Assembly: GCF_002435945.1 (NCBI RefSeq)
Contig: NZ_DIXC01000089.1
Span: forward strand, 1 to 60,871
From: Mesotoga sp. UBA6090
GTDB taxonomy: Bacteria; Thermotogota; Thermotogae; Petrotogales; Kosmotogaceae
DNA length: 60,871 bases
Reading direction: 5' to 3'
Numbering within the stretch: position 1 is the stretch's first letter; each line of letters begins with the position of its first letter. The notes beneath the pieces were generated by a model that saw only the letters and a list, made by a program, of their open reading frames with translations, was not told the origin of the DNA and searched no databases. Of this stretch, positions 23,856 through 32,316 are shown in pieces. The position numbers were made by a program, and so were the translations under genes.

Positions 23856-24692
23856 ATGGCTATCGCAAGGCTAACCAAGTATCTTAGGCAAGACAGGATG
23901 CCTCACGTTTGGTGTCCCGGCTGCGGAAACGGCGTTATTATGAAGGCCTTCATTGACGCAGTCGACAAGGGCGCCCTTGATCCCGACAGAGTCGCCGTAA
24001 TATCCGGCATTGGATGCTCTTCCAGAGTCACAGGATACCTTAACTTCAACACTATGCACACTCTTCACGGAAGGGCAATAGCGTTCGCTACAGGCGTTAA
24101 ACTGGCACGACCGGAATTCAACGTTGTTGTAATGGGCGGGGACGGAGACATGATGGCAATTGGCGGAAATCACTTCATCCATGCCTGCAGAAGAAACATG
24201 GATCTTACCGTGATAGTTTTCAATAATAATATATACGGAATGACGGGCGGACAGTATTCGCCGACAACGCCTCATGAGAAGATCGCTTCGACTTCTCCTT
24301 ACGGAAATGTTGAGAACTCGTTCGACATAGTGAATCTCGCAGTCGCCTCCGGTGCGACCTATGTCGCCAGGACGACAGTCTTTCATTATGCCCAGATGGT
24401 GCAGTTCATCCAGAAGGCCCTGAATCACAAAGGTATGGGAGTGGTGGAGATAATGACCAATTGTCACACATACTACGGAAGATACAATGCAATGTCCAAA
24501 CCGGAAGATCTGCTGACGCATTTCAAAAAGAACACGGTGCAGATCAAGAAAGCAAAAACAATGTCTCCCGAGGAATTATCGGACAAGATAGTTGCCGGCG
24601 AGTTTGTCAATATAGAAGCGGAAACTTACAGCGACAGATACAGGATTATGAGCGAACGGATAATCGCTGCCGAGAGAGGTGACGAAGCATGA
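23856..24692 (+). CDS. korB: 2-oxoacid:ferredoxin oxidoreductase, beta subunit
   Basis: This 278-residue subunit binds thiamine diphosphate: VWCPGCGNG at the start, GGDGDMMAIGGNHF and NNNIYGMTGGQ form the cofactor site. Together with a gamma and an alpha subunit it would oxidise 2-oxoglutarate or branched 2-oxoacids to acyl-CoA with ferredoxin reduction. The gamma gene overlaps its 3' end by 4 nt. The alpha subunit, normally directly upstream, is absent; the upstream genes are a dCMP deaminase and a ferritin-like protein. Start ATG follows GGGAGG. Confidence 0.9.
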   Translation: MAIARLTKYLRQDRMPHVWCPGCGNGVIMKAFIDAVDKGALDPDRVAVISGIGCSSRVTGYLNFNTMHTLHGRAIAFATGVKLARPEFNVVVMGGDGDMMAIGGNHFIHACRRNMDLTVIVFNNNIYGMTGGQYSPTTPHEKIASTSPYGNVENSFDIVNLAVASGATYVARTTVFHYAQMVQFIQKALNHKGMGVVEIMTNCHTYYGRYNAMSKPEDLLTHFKKNTVQIKKAKTMSPEELSDKIVAGEFVNIEAETYSDRYRIMSERIIAAERGDEA

Positions 24693-25300
24693 AGCACACG
24701 GTTTCGGAACCTCATTCAGTAAGGATTTCCGGTATCGGTGGCCAGGGAAATGTCTTGATGGGTATCATTCTAGCTGAAGCGCTCCTTATTCAGGGAAGCT
24801 GGGTCGTTCAGACTCAATCATTCGGCGCGCAGGTGAGGGGCGGGCTCTCTTATTGTGATGTCCTTTTCAACAGCGAGCCGATCGACTACCCAAAAGCCCA
24901 TTCCTTTGAACTTATCTACTCCATGCACCAGACGGCCGTTAATGCTCACGTTCCCCTGATTCATATGAACGGCGTCCTTATAGTAGATTCGACTCTCGTC
25001 AAATCCATTCCGAAAGAAGGAATAAGAATGACGAGAAAGATTATTTCCAAGCCGGTAACGGAACTCACAGAGAATAAATTCGGAAGCACGCTTCCCGCTA
25101 ATATGGTGGGGTTGGGACTGATTGCCAGAGCCGGGAATTTCGTCACCACTCAGTCACTTAAGGAGGCCATGGTCAAGCACATTAAAGCAAAGTACGTTGA
25201 AATGAACTCCCGGGCTATTGATTTCGGTTACTCACTAATTGAGAAATCTTACAATATTAGAAGTGAAAGAATCGATTCTGTCGGCCGGGGATTTGAATGA
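24689..25300 (+). CDS. korC: 2-oxoacid:ferredoxin oxidoreductase, gamma subunit
   Basis: This 203-residue gamma-type subunit is recognised by the GIGGQGNVLMG nucleotide/CoA-region motif, QTQSFGAQVRGG and the late ANMVGLG segment. It completes a KorBC pair with the preceding gene. Partner alpha and delta (ferredoxin-like) subunits are not nearby, so the active complex must recruit an alpha chain encoded elsewhere, or the pair works with a different partner. The ATG start overlaps korB by 4 nt and the stop overlaps dgkA by 4 nt. Confidence 0.9.
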   Translation: MKHTVSEPHSVRISGIGGQGNVLMGIILAEALLIQGSWVVQTQSFGAQVRGGLSYCDVLFNSEPIDYPKAHSFELIYSMHQTAVNAHVPLIHMNGVLIVDSTLVKSIPKEGIRMTRKIISKPVTELTENKFGSTLPANMVGLGLIARAGNFVTTQSLKEAMVKHIKAKYVEMNSRAIDFGYSLIEKSYNIRSERIDSVGRGFE

Positions 25301-25728
25301 AGAAGTTTGTCAGAAGTCTAGGCAACGCCACAAACGGAATAAAGCATCTCTTGAAGGAACGGAACTTCAGAATCCAGCTCGTTTTCGGAGCAGTAATTCT
25401 TACTCTTGGCGCTCTGCTAGGCCTTGACAAGAATGATTATTATTGGCTTCTTTTCTGTACGTTTATGGTATTACTTCTCGAGGGAATTAACACGGTGGTG
25501 GAGAAGATGGCCGATATTCTGCGTCCCTACTATGACGATAGAGTGCGTGTACTAAAGGATACAGCAGCCTCAGTAGTACTTATAGGGACTGCAGTATCTA
25601 TCCTTATAGGATTATCCATTATTTTACAATCAATTTTTGGTTTGCATTTTGCCATCGGACTGCTTTTTGGTATAATGATCTTGGTAATCTTCTTCTTCTT
25701 GGGGCTTTTTGGAGGTGGCAGGGAATGA
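25297..25728 (+). CDS. dgkA: Diacylglycerol kinase / undecaprenol kinase
   Basis: This 143-residue integral membrane kinase of the DgkA family phosphorylates diacylglycerol or undecaprenol (the usual substrate of Gram-positive-type homologues). The family motif reads LLEGINTVVEKMAD near residues 60-73, and NGIKHLLKERNFRIQ gives the N-terminal amphipathic helix. A hydrophobic Phe/Leu/Ile-rich C-terminal helix extends the usual three-helix core by one segment. Overlaps with both neighbours make it part of the gatAB operon, next to a cell-wall peptidase gene, which suits a role in lipid-carrier recycling. Confidence 0.9.
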   Translation: MKKFVRSLGNATNGIKHLLKERNFRIQLVFGAVILTLGALLGLDKNDYYWLLFCTFMVLLLEGINTVVEKMADILRPYYDDRVRVLKDTAASVVLIGTAVSILIGLSIILQSIFGLHFAIGLLFGIMILVIFFFLGLFGGGRE

Positions 25729-26573
25729 ACCGTCGGGTCATTCTGTTATTCTTAGTTATGTCTTTGTTTTTGATGACTCGCAGTTTTGCGTATTTCCTCG
25801 TTACGTACGTGGTTAGATCGGGAGACTCGATTCACACTATTTCCAGGGATTTGGATGTTTGCATTTCGACAATTATCGATTTCAACAACCTGAAGAATCC
25901 TAGCAGTATCAAGGCAGGAGATACGCTCCGGATGCCTCAGCCCGATGGTCTGATCTACGAGGTTCAATCCGGCGATACCTTCGATTACATAGCAAAGCTT
26001 TTCTTCGCACCTGTCGAAGAGTTGATAGCAGCGAACAACCTTCGGCCTGATTCGATTATCAACCCTGGACAGAGAGTCTTCATTCCCATGTCCCTGATAA
26101 ACTTGTATCAGTATGTTCCGCAGAGTTCCCCATTCAGGTGGCCCATTTATGGGGTCATATCTTCCAATTACGGTTGGAGAACTCATCCTGTAAGCGGGCA
26201 GCCCTCATTCCATTCGGGACTTGACCTTGCGGCTCCCGAAGGAACACCGATCTTTGCAGGTTCGAGGGGAACAGTAGTCTTTGCCGGAATGAACGGCGGT
26301 TATGGGAATATGGTTGAAATACAGCACGACAATGGTTACGTTACCCGTTATGGCCACATGAGCAGAATCAGTGTTTATATAGGTCAAAGAGTGGAGACCG
26401 GTTCGTTGATCGGCCGGGTCGGAACCACAGGGATCTCGACGGGTCCTCACGTGCATTTCGAAGTCAGAGATCCGAAGACCAACACGATGAATCCCCTTTC
26501 GATGCTCCCCACACGTGACCTCATGTACGTGATAAGAAGAGAGGACGACGGCACCGCTGCCGGTGGTAAATGA
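25725..26573 (+). CDS. LysM and M23 peptidase domain protein
   Basis: This 282-residue exported cell-wall protein has a signal segment (1-22), two LysM peptidoglycan-binding repeats (about 27-71 and 76-121, each with a YxVxSGDT/S start) and an M23/LytM endopeptidase domain (about 135-270). The zinc ligands are visible: HSGLDLAA gives H and D, and HVHFEV gives the catalytic HxH. It is therefore predicted to be an active murein cross-link hydrolase or an EnvC/NlpD-like factor for daughter-cell separation. ATG overlaps the dgkA stop by 4 nt. Confidence 0.92.
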   Translation: MNRRVILLFLVMSLFLMTRSFAYFLVTYVVRSGDSIHTISRDLDVCISTIIDFNNLKNPSSIKAGDTLRMPQPDGLIYEVQSGDTFDYIAKLFFAPVEELIAANNLRPDSIINPGQRVFIPMSLINLYQYVPQSSPFRWPIYGVISSNYGWRTHPVSGQPSFHSGLDLAAPEGTPIFAGSRGTVVFAGMNGGYGNMVEIQHDNGYVTRYGHMSRISVYIGQRVETGSLIGRVGTTGISTGPHVHFEVRDPKTNTMNPLSMLPTRDLMYVIRREDDGTAAGGK

Positions 26574-27022
26574 CAAAGATCCTGGTTAGCGCTTGCCTCA
26601 TCGGTGTCAACTGTACGTATCGCGGAGATAACAACCTGTCTTTGAAGCTTCTTGAGCTGGTGGACAGGTTTATTCTTTTACCTGTCTGTCCTGAGCAGCT
26701 CGGAGGACTTCCGACACCGCGTCCCAGGGCAGAAATAACTACTTCATGCGACTGGCGGGCAGCAAGGATAGTTATCGATCAGTTTGGGAAGGATGTTACT
26801 CAGAACTACACACGAGGAGCCGAAGAGGTGTTGAAAATAGCAAAGCTTTCCGGAACCAGTATCGCTCTCCTCAGGTCGAGGAGTCCTTCTTGCGGGTGCA
26901 AAGGCATCTACGACGGTACTTTCAGCGGGGTGATGATCGACGGAATGGGAATAACAGCGGAGCTTCTCATGAAGAACGCTATTGAAGTCTATTCCGAAGA
27001 AGAGATCAACTTCTTATACTAG
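26570..27022 (+). CDS. DUF523 family protein
   Basis: This 150-residue protein matches the DUF523 family, with conserved ACLIGVNCTYRG, PVCPEQLGGLPTPR and SRSPSCGC motifs. The Cys residues at these places suggest a metal or nucleophile site, but no reaction has been established that I can name. It is the last gene of the gatA operon, overlapping the LysM/M23 gene by 4 nt. Its 3' end overlaps the convergent gene at 27006-27602 by 17 nt without a visible terminator. Confidence 0.88.
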   Translation: MTKILVSACLIGVNCTYRGDNNLSLKLLELVDRFILLPVCPEQLGGLPTPRPRAEITTSCDWRAARIVIDQFGKDVTQNYTRGAEEVLKIAKLSGTSIALLRSRSPSCGCKGIYDGTFSGVMIDGMGITAELLMKNAIEVYSEEEINFLY

Positions 27023-27602
27023 GGTCGAATAGCTCAGTTAGAATCTGTCTCTCCTCTTCTGTTTCCATTGTGAATCCCGGACTCTTGGCCAGTACCACCC
27101 AATTTCCTTTCTGCCAGATGAGAGCCTGGTCTTTGCCACCGAACCTTACCACTTTTGCATAGCAGTAATCTGCCTTCTTTATCCTGCCCATGTCTCTCGT
27201 TAGTACCGAACCTTCCACAAGGAAGAGCGTCTCCCAGGTTCTTCTTGCGGAGTCTGCGGAATCCAGCTTCCAGATATACACATTTATCACCCTCGAGTTC
27301 AGCTCGAACTGCAAGCTCCTGACTGAGTCGTCTTCGGGCGGGTATAATACCCGGATTACCTCACCATCGTCCTGCTCTACAGAAACTCCGATAGCAAGAC
27401 CCTGATCCGGCGGAAAAGGAGCTTCACCAAGAAGGGAGAAGACGCCGTTGTTGAAGGTCAGCTCATCCAGTTCGATCTCACTGGCAGGGACAACCACTTC
27501 CATCTTGTGTCCAAAGGCGTAATATGAAGCAAATGCAATCAACGCAATTACGAAGAAGAACGTGAAAAGCGCCCTGTTTCTTGAACTATACTTTTTGACC
27601 AT
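27006..27602 (-). CDS. Membrane-anchored protein of unknown function
   Basis: This 198-residue protein has one N-terminal transmembrane segment (about 11-30) and a mostly beta-strand extracytoplasmic domain, so it is probably anchored facing outwards. No catalytic motif or family is recognised. It is the last gene of the nqr operon direction, 29 nt after the 152-residue gene, and overlaps the convergent DUF523 gene by 17 nt. The ribosome binding site upstream of ATG 27602 is weak. Confidence 0.7.
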   Translation of the reverse strand: MVKKYSSRNRALFTFFFVIALIAFASYYAFGHKMEVVVPASEIELDELTFNNGVFSLLGEAPFPPDQGLAIGVSVEQDDGEVIRVLYPPEDDSVRSLQFELNSRVINVYIWKLDSADSARRTWETLFLVEGSVLTRDMGRIKKADYCYAKVVRFGGKDQALIWQKGNWVVLAKSPGFTMETEEERQILTELFDPSIRS

Positions 27603-27631
27603 TTTCGATCACACCAGGCAAATTCATCTGG

Positions 27632-28090
27632 TCAGATCAACTCCAGAATCTTTGCAACCTTTTCGGGATCGAGCCTGTAGGTCGAACCTTTTCCCTGATA
27701 GAAACCGTGCTCTCGTATAAGATGAATGGAAATCGGTGAATAGTCTATCTCTTCCTTCAGGGCGATATTTCTCACATTGACGTTTACTTTTTTTGAAAGA
27801 TGTCCGTGTCGAAAGGGGCAGGGTATGTAACCGCGACTCTCCTCAACGATTACGACGAAGCGATCATCGACTCTGACAGGCGAGCCGAATCCTTTTCCAC
27901 CTTGCTTCATGAGCATTTCCAGCTTGTCAGCGATTATTTCGTTCGTCAAGCCCAATTCCTTCACCTTCGACTCATCCTCGCTAATAATATCCAGCAGGTT
28001 TCTTTCGTCATCGCCAAGAAAGCCCGGACCTGTGATGCTGCCGGCTCTCATGTTTTCCTGAATCCTATCGAAGTCCGGAGTCTGTTTCAT
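27632..28090 (-). CDS. Conserved-looking cytoplasmic protein of unknown function
   Basis: This 152-residue soluble protein follows nqrF by 16 nt in the same direction with a very strong TTGGAGGTGAG ribosome site. The N-terminal half is helical and acidic. The C-terminal half includes YIPCPFRHGH, and GFYQGKGSTYRLD near the end. A similar KGKGVYRLD phrase occurs in the 101-residue Zn-ribbon-like protein at 35043-35348, which may be a shared motif or coincidence. No family is recognised. Cotranscription with nqr suggests, but does not show, a redox link. Confidence 0.7.
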   Translation of the reverse strand: MKQTPDFDRIQENMRAGSITGPGFLGDDERNLLDIISEDESKVKELGLTNEIIADKLEMLMKQGGKGFGSPVRVDDRFVVIVEESRGYIPCPFRHGHLSKKVNVNVRNIALKEEIDYSPISIHLIREHGFYQGKGSTYRLDPEKVAKILELI

Positions 28091-28106
28091 AATCTCACCT
28101 CCAAAA

Positions 28107-29207
28107 CTATCCGAATTTGTCGTAGTAGATCTTTTCTTCCGGTACGTTGTGCTTTTTCAATACGCTTATACAGGCATTTATCATCCCGGGACTACCGCAG
28201 AGATAACCCTCTCTGGAAGGCTCATCTCCCTGCCCGGCAAGGTACCTGTCAACCACATCCGTTATCAGTCCCACTTCGCCTTCCCAGCCGTCTTCGGGCA
28301 GGGGGTCGGACAAAGCCGGTATGAAATGGAAGTTAGGCATTTTGCTTTCGATCTCCTTCATTTCCTCAAGATAGAAGAGATCCTTCTTGCTCCTTGCTCC
28401 AAAGAAGTAATACGCATTTCTTTCTACGCCCTTTTCCATCATGTCAAGTACTATCGACCTGATCGGAGCCATCCCCGAACCACCGGCAATGAATATTATA
28501 TCCGAATCGGTCTCTCTGAGAAAGAAGTCTCCAAACGGTCCAAGGATTCTTATCCTGTCTCCCACTCTAAGCATCGTGTGGACGTAAGTTGTCACAATTC
28601 CATTAGGAACCAGCCTTATAAGCAGTTCAACTCCGTTCCTCACGGAGGGCGGAGATGACATAGAATAGGCTCTCATTGTCTCTCCCTTTATATCTCCATA
28701 AGCAGGCACGATCAGTTGAACATATTGACCGGCTTTGAACCTTATCTCTTCTTCGAGATCGAAGAAGACTTCCTTGATATCATGAGTGACATTCTCTATG
28801 GATGAGACGGTTGAAAGGTACTCTCGTATGTTGAAAAGCTCTTCGGGAATTTCGATAGATATGTCGCTTTTCACTTTCACCTGGCATGAGAGCCTGATAT
28901 TGTCCTTTTTCTCTTTGGGTAAGAGATAAGGCAGTTCCGTGGGAAGAATGGGCCCGATATCACTCAGGACCTTCACCTTGCACAGTCCGCAACTGCCCTT
29001 GCCTCCGCATGCCGAGGGGATGAAGATCTTCTCTCCCGCGAGAGTGGAAAGTAGAGTCGATCCGCCCTTTACCTTGTAGCTCTTGGATTCATTTACCTTG
29101 ATATTCACTTCTCCGTAGTTGTTAACCAGGGCATCTGCGATTGTAAGAACCGCAGCGAGTACTGCGGAGATCCCTCCAACGACCAGAGCAGAGATGACTA
29201 TTTCCAA
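28107..29207 (-). CDS. nqrF: Na+-translocating NADH:quinone oxidoreductase subunit F
   Basis: NqrF (about 366 residues) is the NADH-oxidising entry subunit: an N-terminal helix, a plant-type 2Fe-2S ferredoxin domain (CGGKGSCGLC plus a fourth Cys in LSCQVKV) and an FAD/NADH reductase module (RAYSMSS for FAD, GGSGMAPIRS for NADH, CGSPGM near the end). GTG 29219 also opens the frame, but AAGGTGG followed by TTG 29207 gives MEIVISALVV, matching the usual NqrF start. It follows nqrE closely. It is the most NQR-specific gene of the set, since RNF complexes lack it. Confidence 0.92.
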   Translation of the reverse strand: MEIVISALVVGGISAVLAAVLTIADALVNNYGEVNIKVNESKSYKVKGGSTLLSTLAGEKIFIPSACGGKGSCGLCKVKVLSDIGPILPTELPYLLPKEKKDNIRLSCQVKVKSDISIEIPEELFNIREYLSTVSSIENVTHDIKEVFFDLEEEIRFKAGQYVQLIVPAYGDIKGETMRAYSMSSPPSVRNGVELLIRLVPNGIVTTYVHTMLRVGDRIRILGPFGDFFLRETDSDIIFIAGGSGMAPIRSIVLDMMEKGVERNAYYFFGARSKKDLFYLEEMKEIESKMPNFHFIPALSDPLPEDGWEGEVGLITDVVDRYLAGQGDEPSREGYLCGSPGMINACISVLKKHNVPEEKIYYDKFG

Positions 29208-29220
29208 GCCAAACACCACC

Positions 29221-29814
29221 TTACTGAACGGGCAGCATGCCCGAGAAGCCCATAAAAGCGAGGGCCATAATGCCGATGATTATCATGGTTATCCCGGGTC
29301 CCACCAACTGAGGGGGAAGATCCTTTTCTCTAAGTCTCATTCTCATCGCAGACAGCGCGACTATTGCCAGCCACCAGCCCGCTCCGGATCCAAACCCAAA
29401 GAACAGCGACTGTATCAGATTGTATTCTCTGATGATCATGAACAAAACGCCGCCAAGGATCGCACAGTTCACGGTGATTAGAGGCAAGAAGATTCCCAGA
29501 TTGATATAGAGTGCCGGAGAGAACCTGTCGATAACCATCTCCAGAAACTGGACAAATGCAGCAATTACTACGATGAATACGATGTACCGGAGATAGACCA
29601 GATTCAGTGGAACAAGAATATAGTAGTAGACTATGTAATTCAGGACCGATGTCAGTGTCAGGACGAAGGTTACTGCCATTCCAAGGCCGTTGGCCGTCTT
29701 TATATCTCTCGAAACGGAGATGAACGAGCACATCCCGAGAAAGTTGCTCAGAACCATGTTGCTCGTAAGTGCCGCAGCGATCATTATGACAAAAGGATTA
29801 AGCGGAACTCCCAT
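29221..29814 (-). CDS. nqrE: NQR/RNF complex subunit E (NqrE)
   Basis: This 197-residue protein is one of the two homologous six-helix membrane subunits (NqrD/E, RnfA/E) that form the ion channel and an Fe centre between inverted half-transporters. Conserved motifs LTSNMVLSNFLGMCSF and VNCAILGGVLF carry the Cys residues expected to bind iron. GGGGGAG precedes ATG 29814. It lies between nqrD and nqrF in standard order. Confidence 0.92.
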   Translation of the reverse strand: MGVPLNPFVIMIAAALTSNMVLSNFLGMCSFISVSRDIKTANGLGMAVTFVLTLTSVLNYIVYYYILVPLNLVYLRYIVFIVVIAAFVQFLEMVIDRFSPALYINLGIFLPLITVNCAILGGVLFMIIREYNLIQSLFFGFGSGAGWWLAIVALSAMRMRLREKDLPPQLVGPGITMIIIGIMALAFMGFSGMLPVQ

Positions 29815-29828
29815 CTACATCTCCCCCC

Positions 29829-30428
29829 TCATTTCTTCTTTACGATAGGTGTGCGTGCGATCCAGATTATGGCGCCAAGTATGAAGAAGGCGCTGGGTGC
29901 CATAATCATGATCACCCAGGGAGTGAAGCTCTCCGGCATGACTCTCAATCCAAACAAAGTTCCGAAGCCAAGCAGCTCCCTGATGAAGGCCACTGCCAGA
30001 AGAATCAGCGAATAGCCTATTCCGGCTGAGATTCCGTCAATGAATGAAAGAACCGGCCCGTGTGACTGCGCAAAGGCCTCGGCTCTGCCCATGATTATGC
30101 AGTTAGTGATAATCAAACCGACATAAGGACCGAGGGCCTTGCTTATGGAAGGAAGATAAGCCTTCAGAACAATATCCAGGATTATTACGTAAGTAGCGAT
30201 TATCAGAACCTGAACCATCATACGCACATTCTTGGGAATATGCCTTCTAAGAGCCGAAATTGTGAGCGAAGAGAATGCCGTAGTAAAAATAAGGCCTATG
30301 CTCATTATCAGTGTGTTTGTGAGATTGTTCGTTACGGCCAGGGCCGAACAAATCCCGAGTATCTGCACAATTACAGGGTTGTTCTTCCAGATATTCGCGA
30401 GGAAGATCGTCTTCTTCGATTCAGCCAT
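29829..30428 (-). CDS. nqrD: NQR/RNF complex subunit D (NqrD)
   Basis: This 199-residue subunit pairs with NqrE. WKNNPVIVQILGICSALAVT at the N-terminus and the ITNCIIMGRAEAFA block hold the family cysteines. The ATG at 30428 with GAGGTGG upstream is preferred to the frame start at 30446. It has six predicted helices, and its start codon is directly adjacent to the nqrC stop. Confidence 0.92.
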   Translation of the reverse strand: MAESKKTIFLANIWKNNPVIVQILGICSALAVTNNLTNTLIMSIGLIFTTAFSSLTISALRRHIPKNVRMMVQVLIIATYVIILDIVLKAYLPSISKALGPYVGLIITNCIIMGRAEAFAQSHGPVLSFIDGISAGIGYSLILLAVAFIRELLGFGTLFGLRVMPESFTPWVIMIMAPSAFFILGAIIWIARTPIVKKK

Positions 30429-30429
30429 A

Positions 30430-31050
30430 CTAATCCACCACCTCAAGAACTACCGGGAGAACCGTGTTAACCGCCTTATTCAATAAGGTCTGGATCGATT
30501 CCGAAGTTCTCGTCGCTCCAGTAATTGCATCGACCTTTGAGTCGTCTCTAGAACCGGTGTCCTGACCCGAAACCACGGCTACTCTTGCAGAAGAATCAGA
30601 GGAGATCAGTTCTCCCCTGAACTGCTCCTTAAACGACTCTTCATCTATTCTTCCGCCAAGTCCGGGAGTTTCCGAGTGGTTGATGAAATCTATTCCCGTT
30701 ATTCTTGATCCGCTCTCATCTACCGCTACAAGAGCCGTAATAGTCCCCCAGAGCCCGGCGCTTTGCACAGTAAAGGCAAACTCTCTCGTTCCGTCTTTCT
30801 CGACTACATAGACAGTCTGTGCTCCCTCGAGCTCTTTGATTCTGCTTGAATAGAGCTTCTGAACTTCCTCATCCGGCGGGGAATCGGCTCCCTCCCAAAG
30901 CTCGAATACATAAATCAACGATCTCTGAAACTCGAGCCGCTCATTTCTTTCGATCGTACCGGAAGCCAGTGCGTTTATGCCTGCGAGACACAGGACAAAT
31001 ACCGTTGTTAGAATGAAAACAAACAATACAGAGTAAAGCTTTTCGTTCAC
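30430..31050 (-). CDS. nqrC: NQR/RNF complex subunit C, covalent FMN-binding (NqrC)
   Basis: This 206-residue single-span subunit faces outward and carries covalently bound FMN on a Thr in the S/T-G-A-T motif, seen here as DAITGATRTSE near residues 175-185. The N-terminal helix covers about residues 7-28. GTG 31050 overlaps the nqrB stop by 4 nt (GTGA). It transfers electrons between the NqrD/E iron centre and NqrB FMN in the current NQR scheme. It is somewhat shorter than proteobacterial NqrC, and closer to RnfG length. Confidence 0.9.
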   Translation of the reverse strand: MNEKLYSVLFVFILTTVFVLCLAGINALASGTIERNERLEFQRSLIYVFELWEGADSPPDEEVQKLYSSRIKELEGAQTVYVVEKDGTREFAFTVQSAGLWGTITALVAVDESGSRITGIDFINHSETPGLGGRIDEESFKEQFRGELISSDSSARVAVVSGQDTGSRDDSKVDAITGATRTSESIQTLLNKAVNTVLPVVLEVVD

Positions 31051-31970
31051 GCCTTCACCTTCTTCGGGGTGCTGAGATAATCAAGAAGAGAGGCAAATGT
31101 GTTTGCGATAAGGACAGCGAACATCAAACCGGCTCCGAACAATGAGAATGTACCTATTATGACTGCAAGAGATCCGATCATAGCCCCGTAGATCCATTTG
31201 GCTCTATCTTTCTTCGGCGCGCTGATCGGGTCTGTTGCCATGAAGACGGCCCCAAACATGATACTGCCTCCGATCATCCAATGGAATGGGTTCATTCTTG
31301 AAGGGTCAAAAATGAAGATTATTCCCGACATCACAAATGCCGACACCAGAGTTGATACAATGATCTTCCAGGAAGCCGCCTTGGTCATGATCAGATACAC
31401 CGCAGCGGCTGCAATCAACCATTTCGCCGTTTCGCCGGAAGAACCGGCTATGTTTCCGAAGATCATCCGCCATGCACTAACCTCTCCGCCGCCCCTGATG
31501 ACATTGGCCGGAGTGGCCATAGTGACAATATCCGAGCTGATCCAGCGCGTAAAGCCCTGTCCCCAGCTCTGAACTGCCGGAGTCCAGCTTTGCTGTACGG
31601 CGGCAGGAAAACTCACATAAACGAAGGCCCTGCCAACTAATGCAGGGTTGTAAAGGTTCCTGGCAAACCCTCCAAAGGCCATCTTGGCGAAGACTATTGC
31701 AAAGGAGCTTGAAACTATAACTATCCAGAAGGGAACGGCAGGAGGCAGAATCAATCCAATTAGGAACCCGGTAACAATTGCAGCTTCACTCACGGACTTC
31801 CCCTTTTTGCTTTCGAATAGCCATTCAACAAAAACCGAGACAACTATCGAAAGAAAAACCTTGGAAAAGACCACCCAGCCAAAATTTCCAACAGCGAAGA
31901 CCAAAATTGGAAGGAGAGCGTAGATAACCTTTCTCATCATTGGCTGTTTCAGAAAAAACTTCTTCGCCAT
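31047..31970 (-). CDS. nqrB: NQR/RNF complex subunit B (NqrB/RnfD-like)
   Basis: This 307-residue multi-helix membrane subunit belongs to the NqrB/RnfD family, which carries covalent FMN and is central to ion translocation. The flavinylation region reads IVTMATPANV, a TMAT variant of S/T-G-A-T with the acceptor Thr kept. The length is well short of classical NqrB (about 410) and nearer to RnfD. GGAGGTG lies 7 nt before ATG 31970, which is preferred to GTG 31979. It is the first gene of the operon; the nqrA gene expected before it is replaced by a divergent antitoxin-like gene. Confidence 0.88.
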   Translation of the reverse strand: MAKKFFLKQPMMRKVIYALLPILVFAVGNFGWVVFSKVFLSIVVSVFVEWLFESKKGKSVSEAAIVTGFLIGLILPPAVPFWIVIVSSSFAIVFAKMAFGGFARNLYNPALVGRAFVYVSFPAAVQQSWTPAVQSWGQGFTRWISSDIVTMATPANVIRGGGEVSAWRMIFGNIAGSSGETAKWLIAAAAVYLIMTKAASWKIIVSTLVSAFVMSGIIFIFDPSRMNPFHWMIGGSIMFGAVFMATDPISAPKKDRAKWIYGAMIGSLAVIIGTFSLFGAGLMFAVLIANTFASLLDYLSTPKKVKA

Positions 31971-31995
31971 CTTTGGCACCTCCGAAAACTAAAGC

Positions 31996-32025
31996 TTGAC
32001 TATAATTGTGGTCATAATGTATAAT
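31996..32025 (+). promoter_or_regulatory. Promoter of the antitoxin-malK unit
   Basis: TTGACT (31996-32001), an 18-nt spacer and TATAAT (32020-32025) form a strong promoter, with GACTAT and ATAGTC arms (31998-32003, 32024-32029) framing it as a possible autoregulatory palindrome. It also shows that the frame opening at 31996 is too early to be the translated start. The divergent nqr promoter must overlap this 70-bp region. Confidence 0.7.
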
Positions 32026-32043
32026 AGTCCTGAGGTGGTTCTC

Positions 32044-32304
32044 TTGTCTAGGTTACATGAGCTCTCTTTTTTTTCACTGGCCGAAGCGAAAGCTCACTTT
32101 TCAAAGGTCGTTGACGACTGCGAGAAGGCCGATATTATTATAACAAAAAACGGGCTCCCAAAGGCCGTCGTGATGGACTATGACAAGTATGTACTCCTCA
32201 ACAGGTTCCTGGAAAGAGTCCACGATCTCTATTTGATGGACGCCGGGGATGAAGCGATGGATGTTGAGATAGAGGATCTTATTGTTGAAGTTGATGATGA
32301 TTGA
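32044..32304 (+). CDS. Phd/YefM-family antitoxin-like protein
   Basis: This 86-residue protein has a Phd/YefM N-terminal DNA-binding fold (SLAEAKAHFSKVVDDCEKAD, then IIITKNGLPKAVVMDYDKY), followed by an acidic C-terminal tail (about 60-86) of the kind that wraps a toxin. The start is TTG 32044 with GAGGTGG upstream, inside the transcript from the promoter at 31996-32025. No toxin gene follows: the next gene, 12 nt on, is a MalK ATPase. It may be an orphan antitoxin or a repurposed autoregulator. Confidence 0.8.
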   Translation: MSRLHELSFFSLAEAKAHFSKVVDDCEKADIIITKNGLPKAVVMDYDKYVLLNRFLERVHDLYLMDAGDEAMDVEIEDLIVEVDDD

Positions 32305-32316
32305 CGGAGGTGCAAG

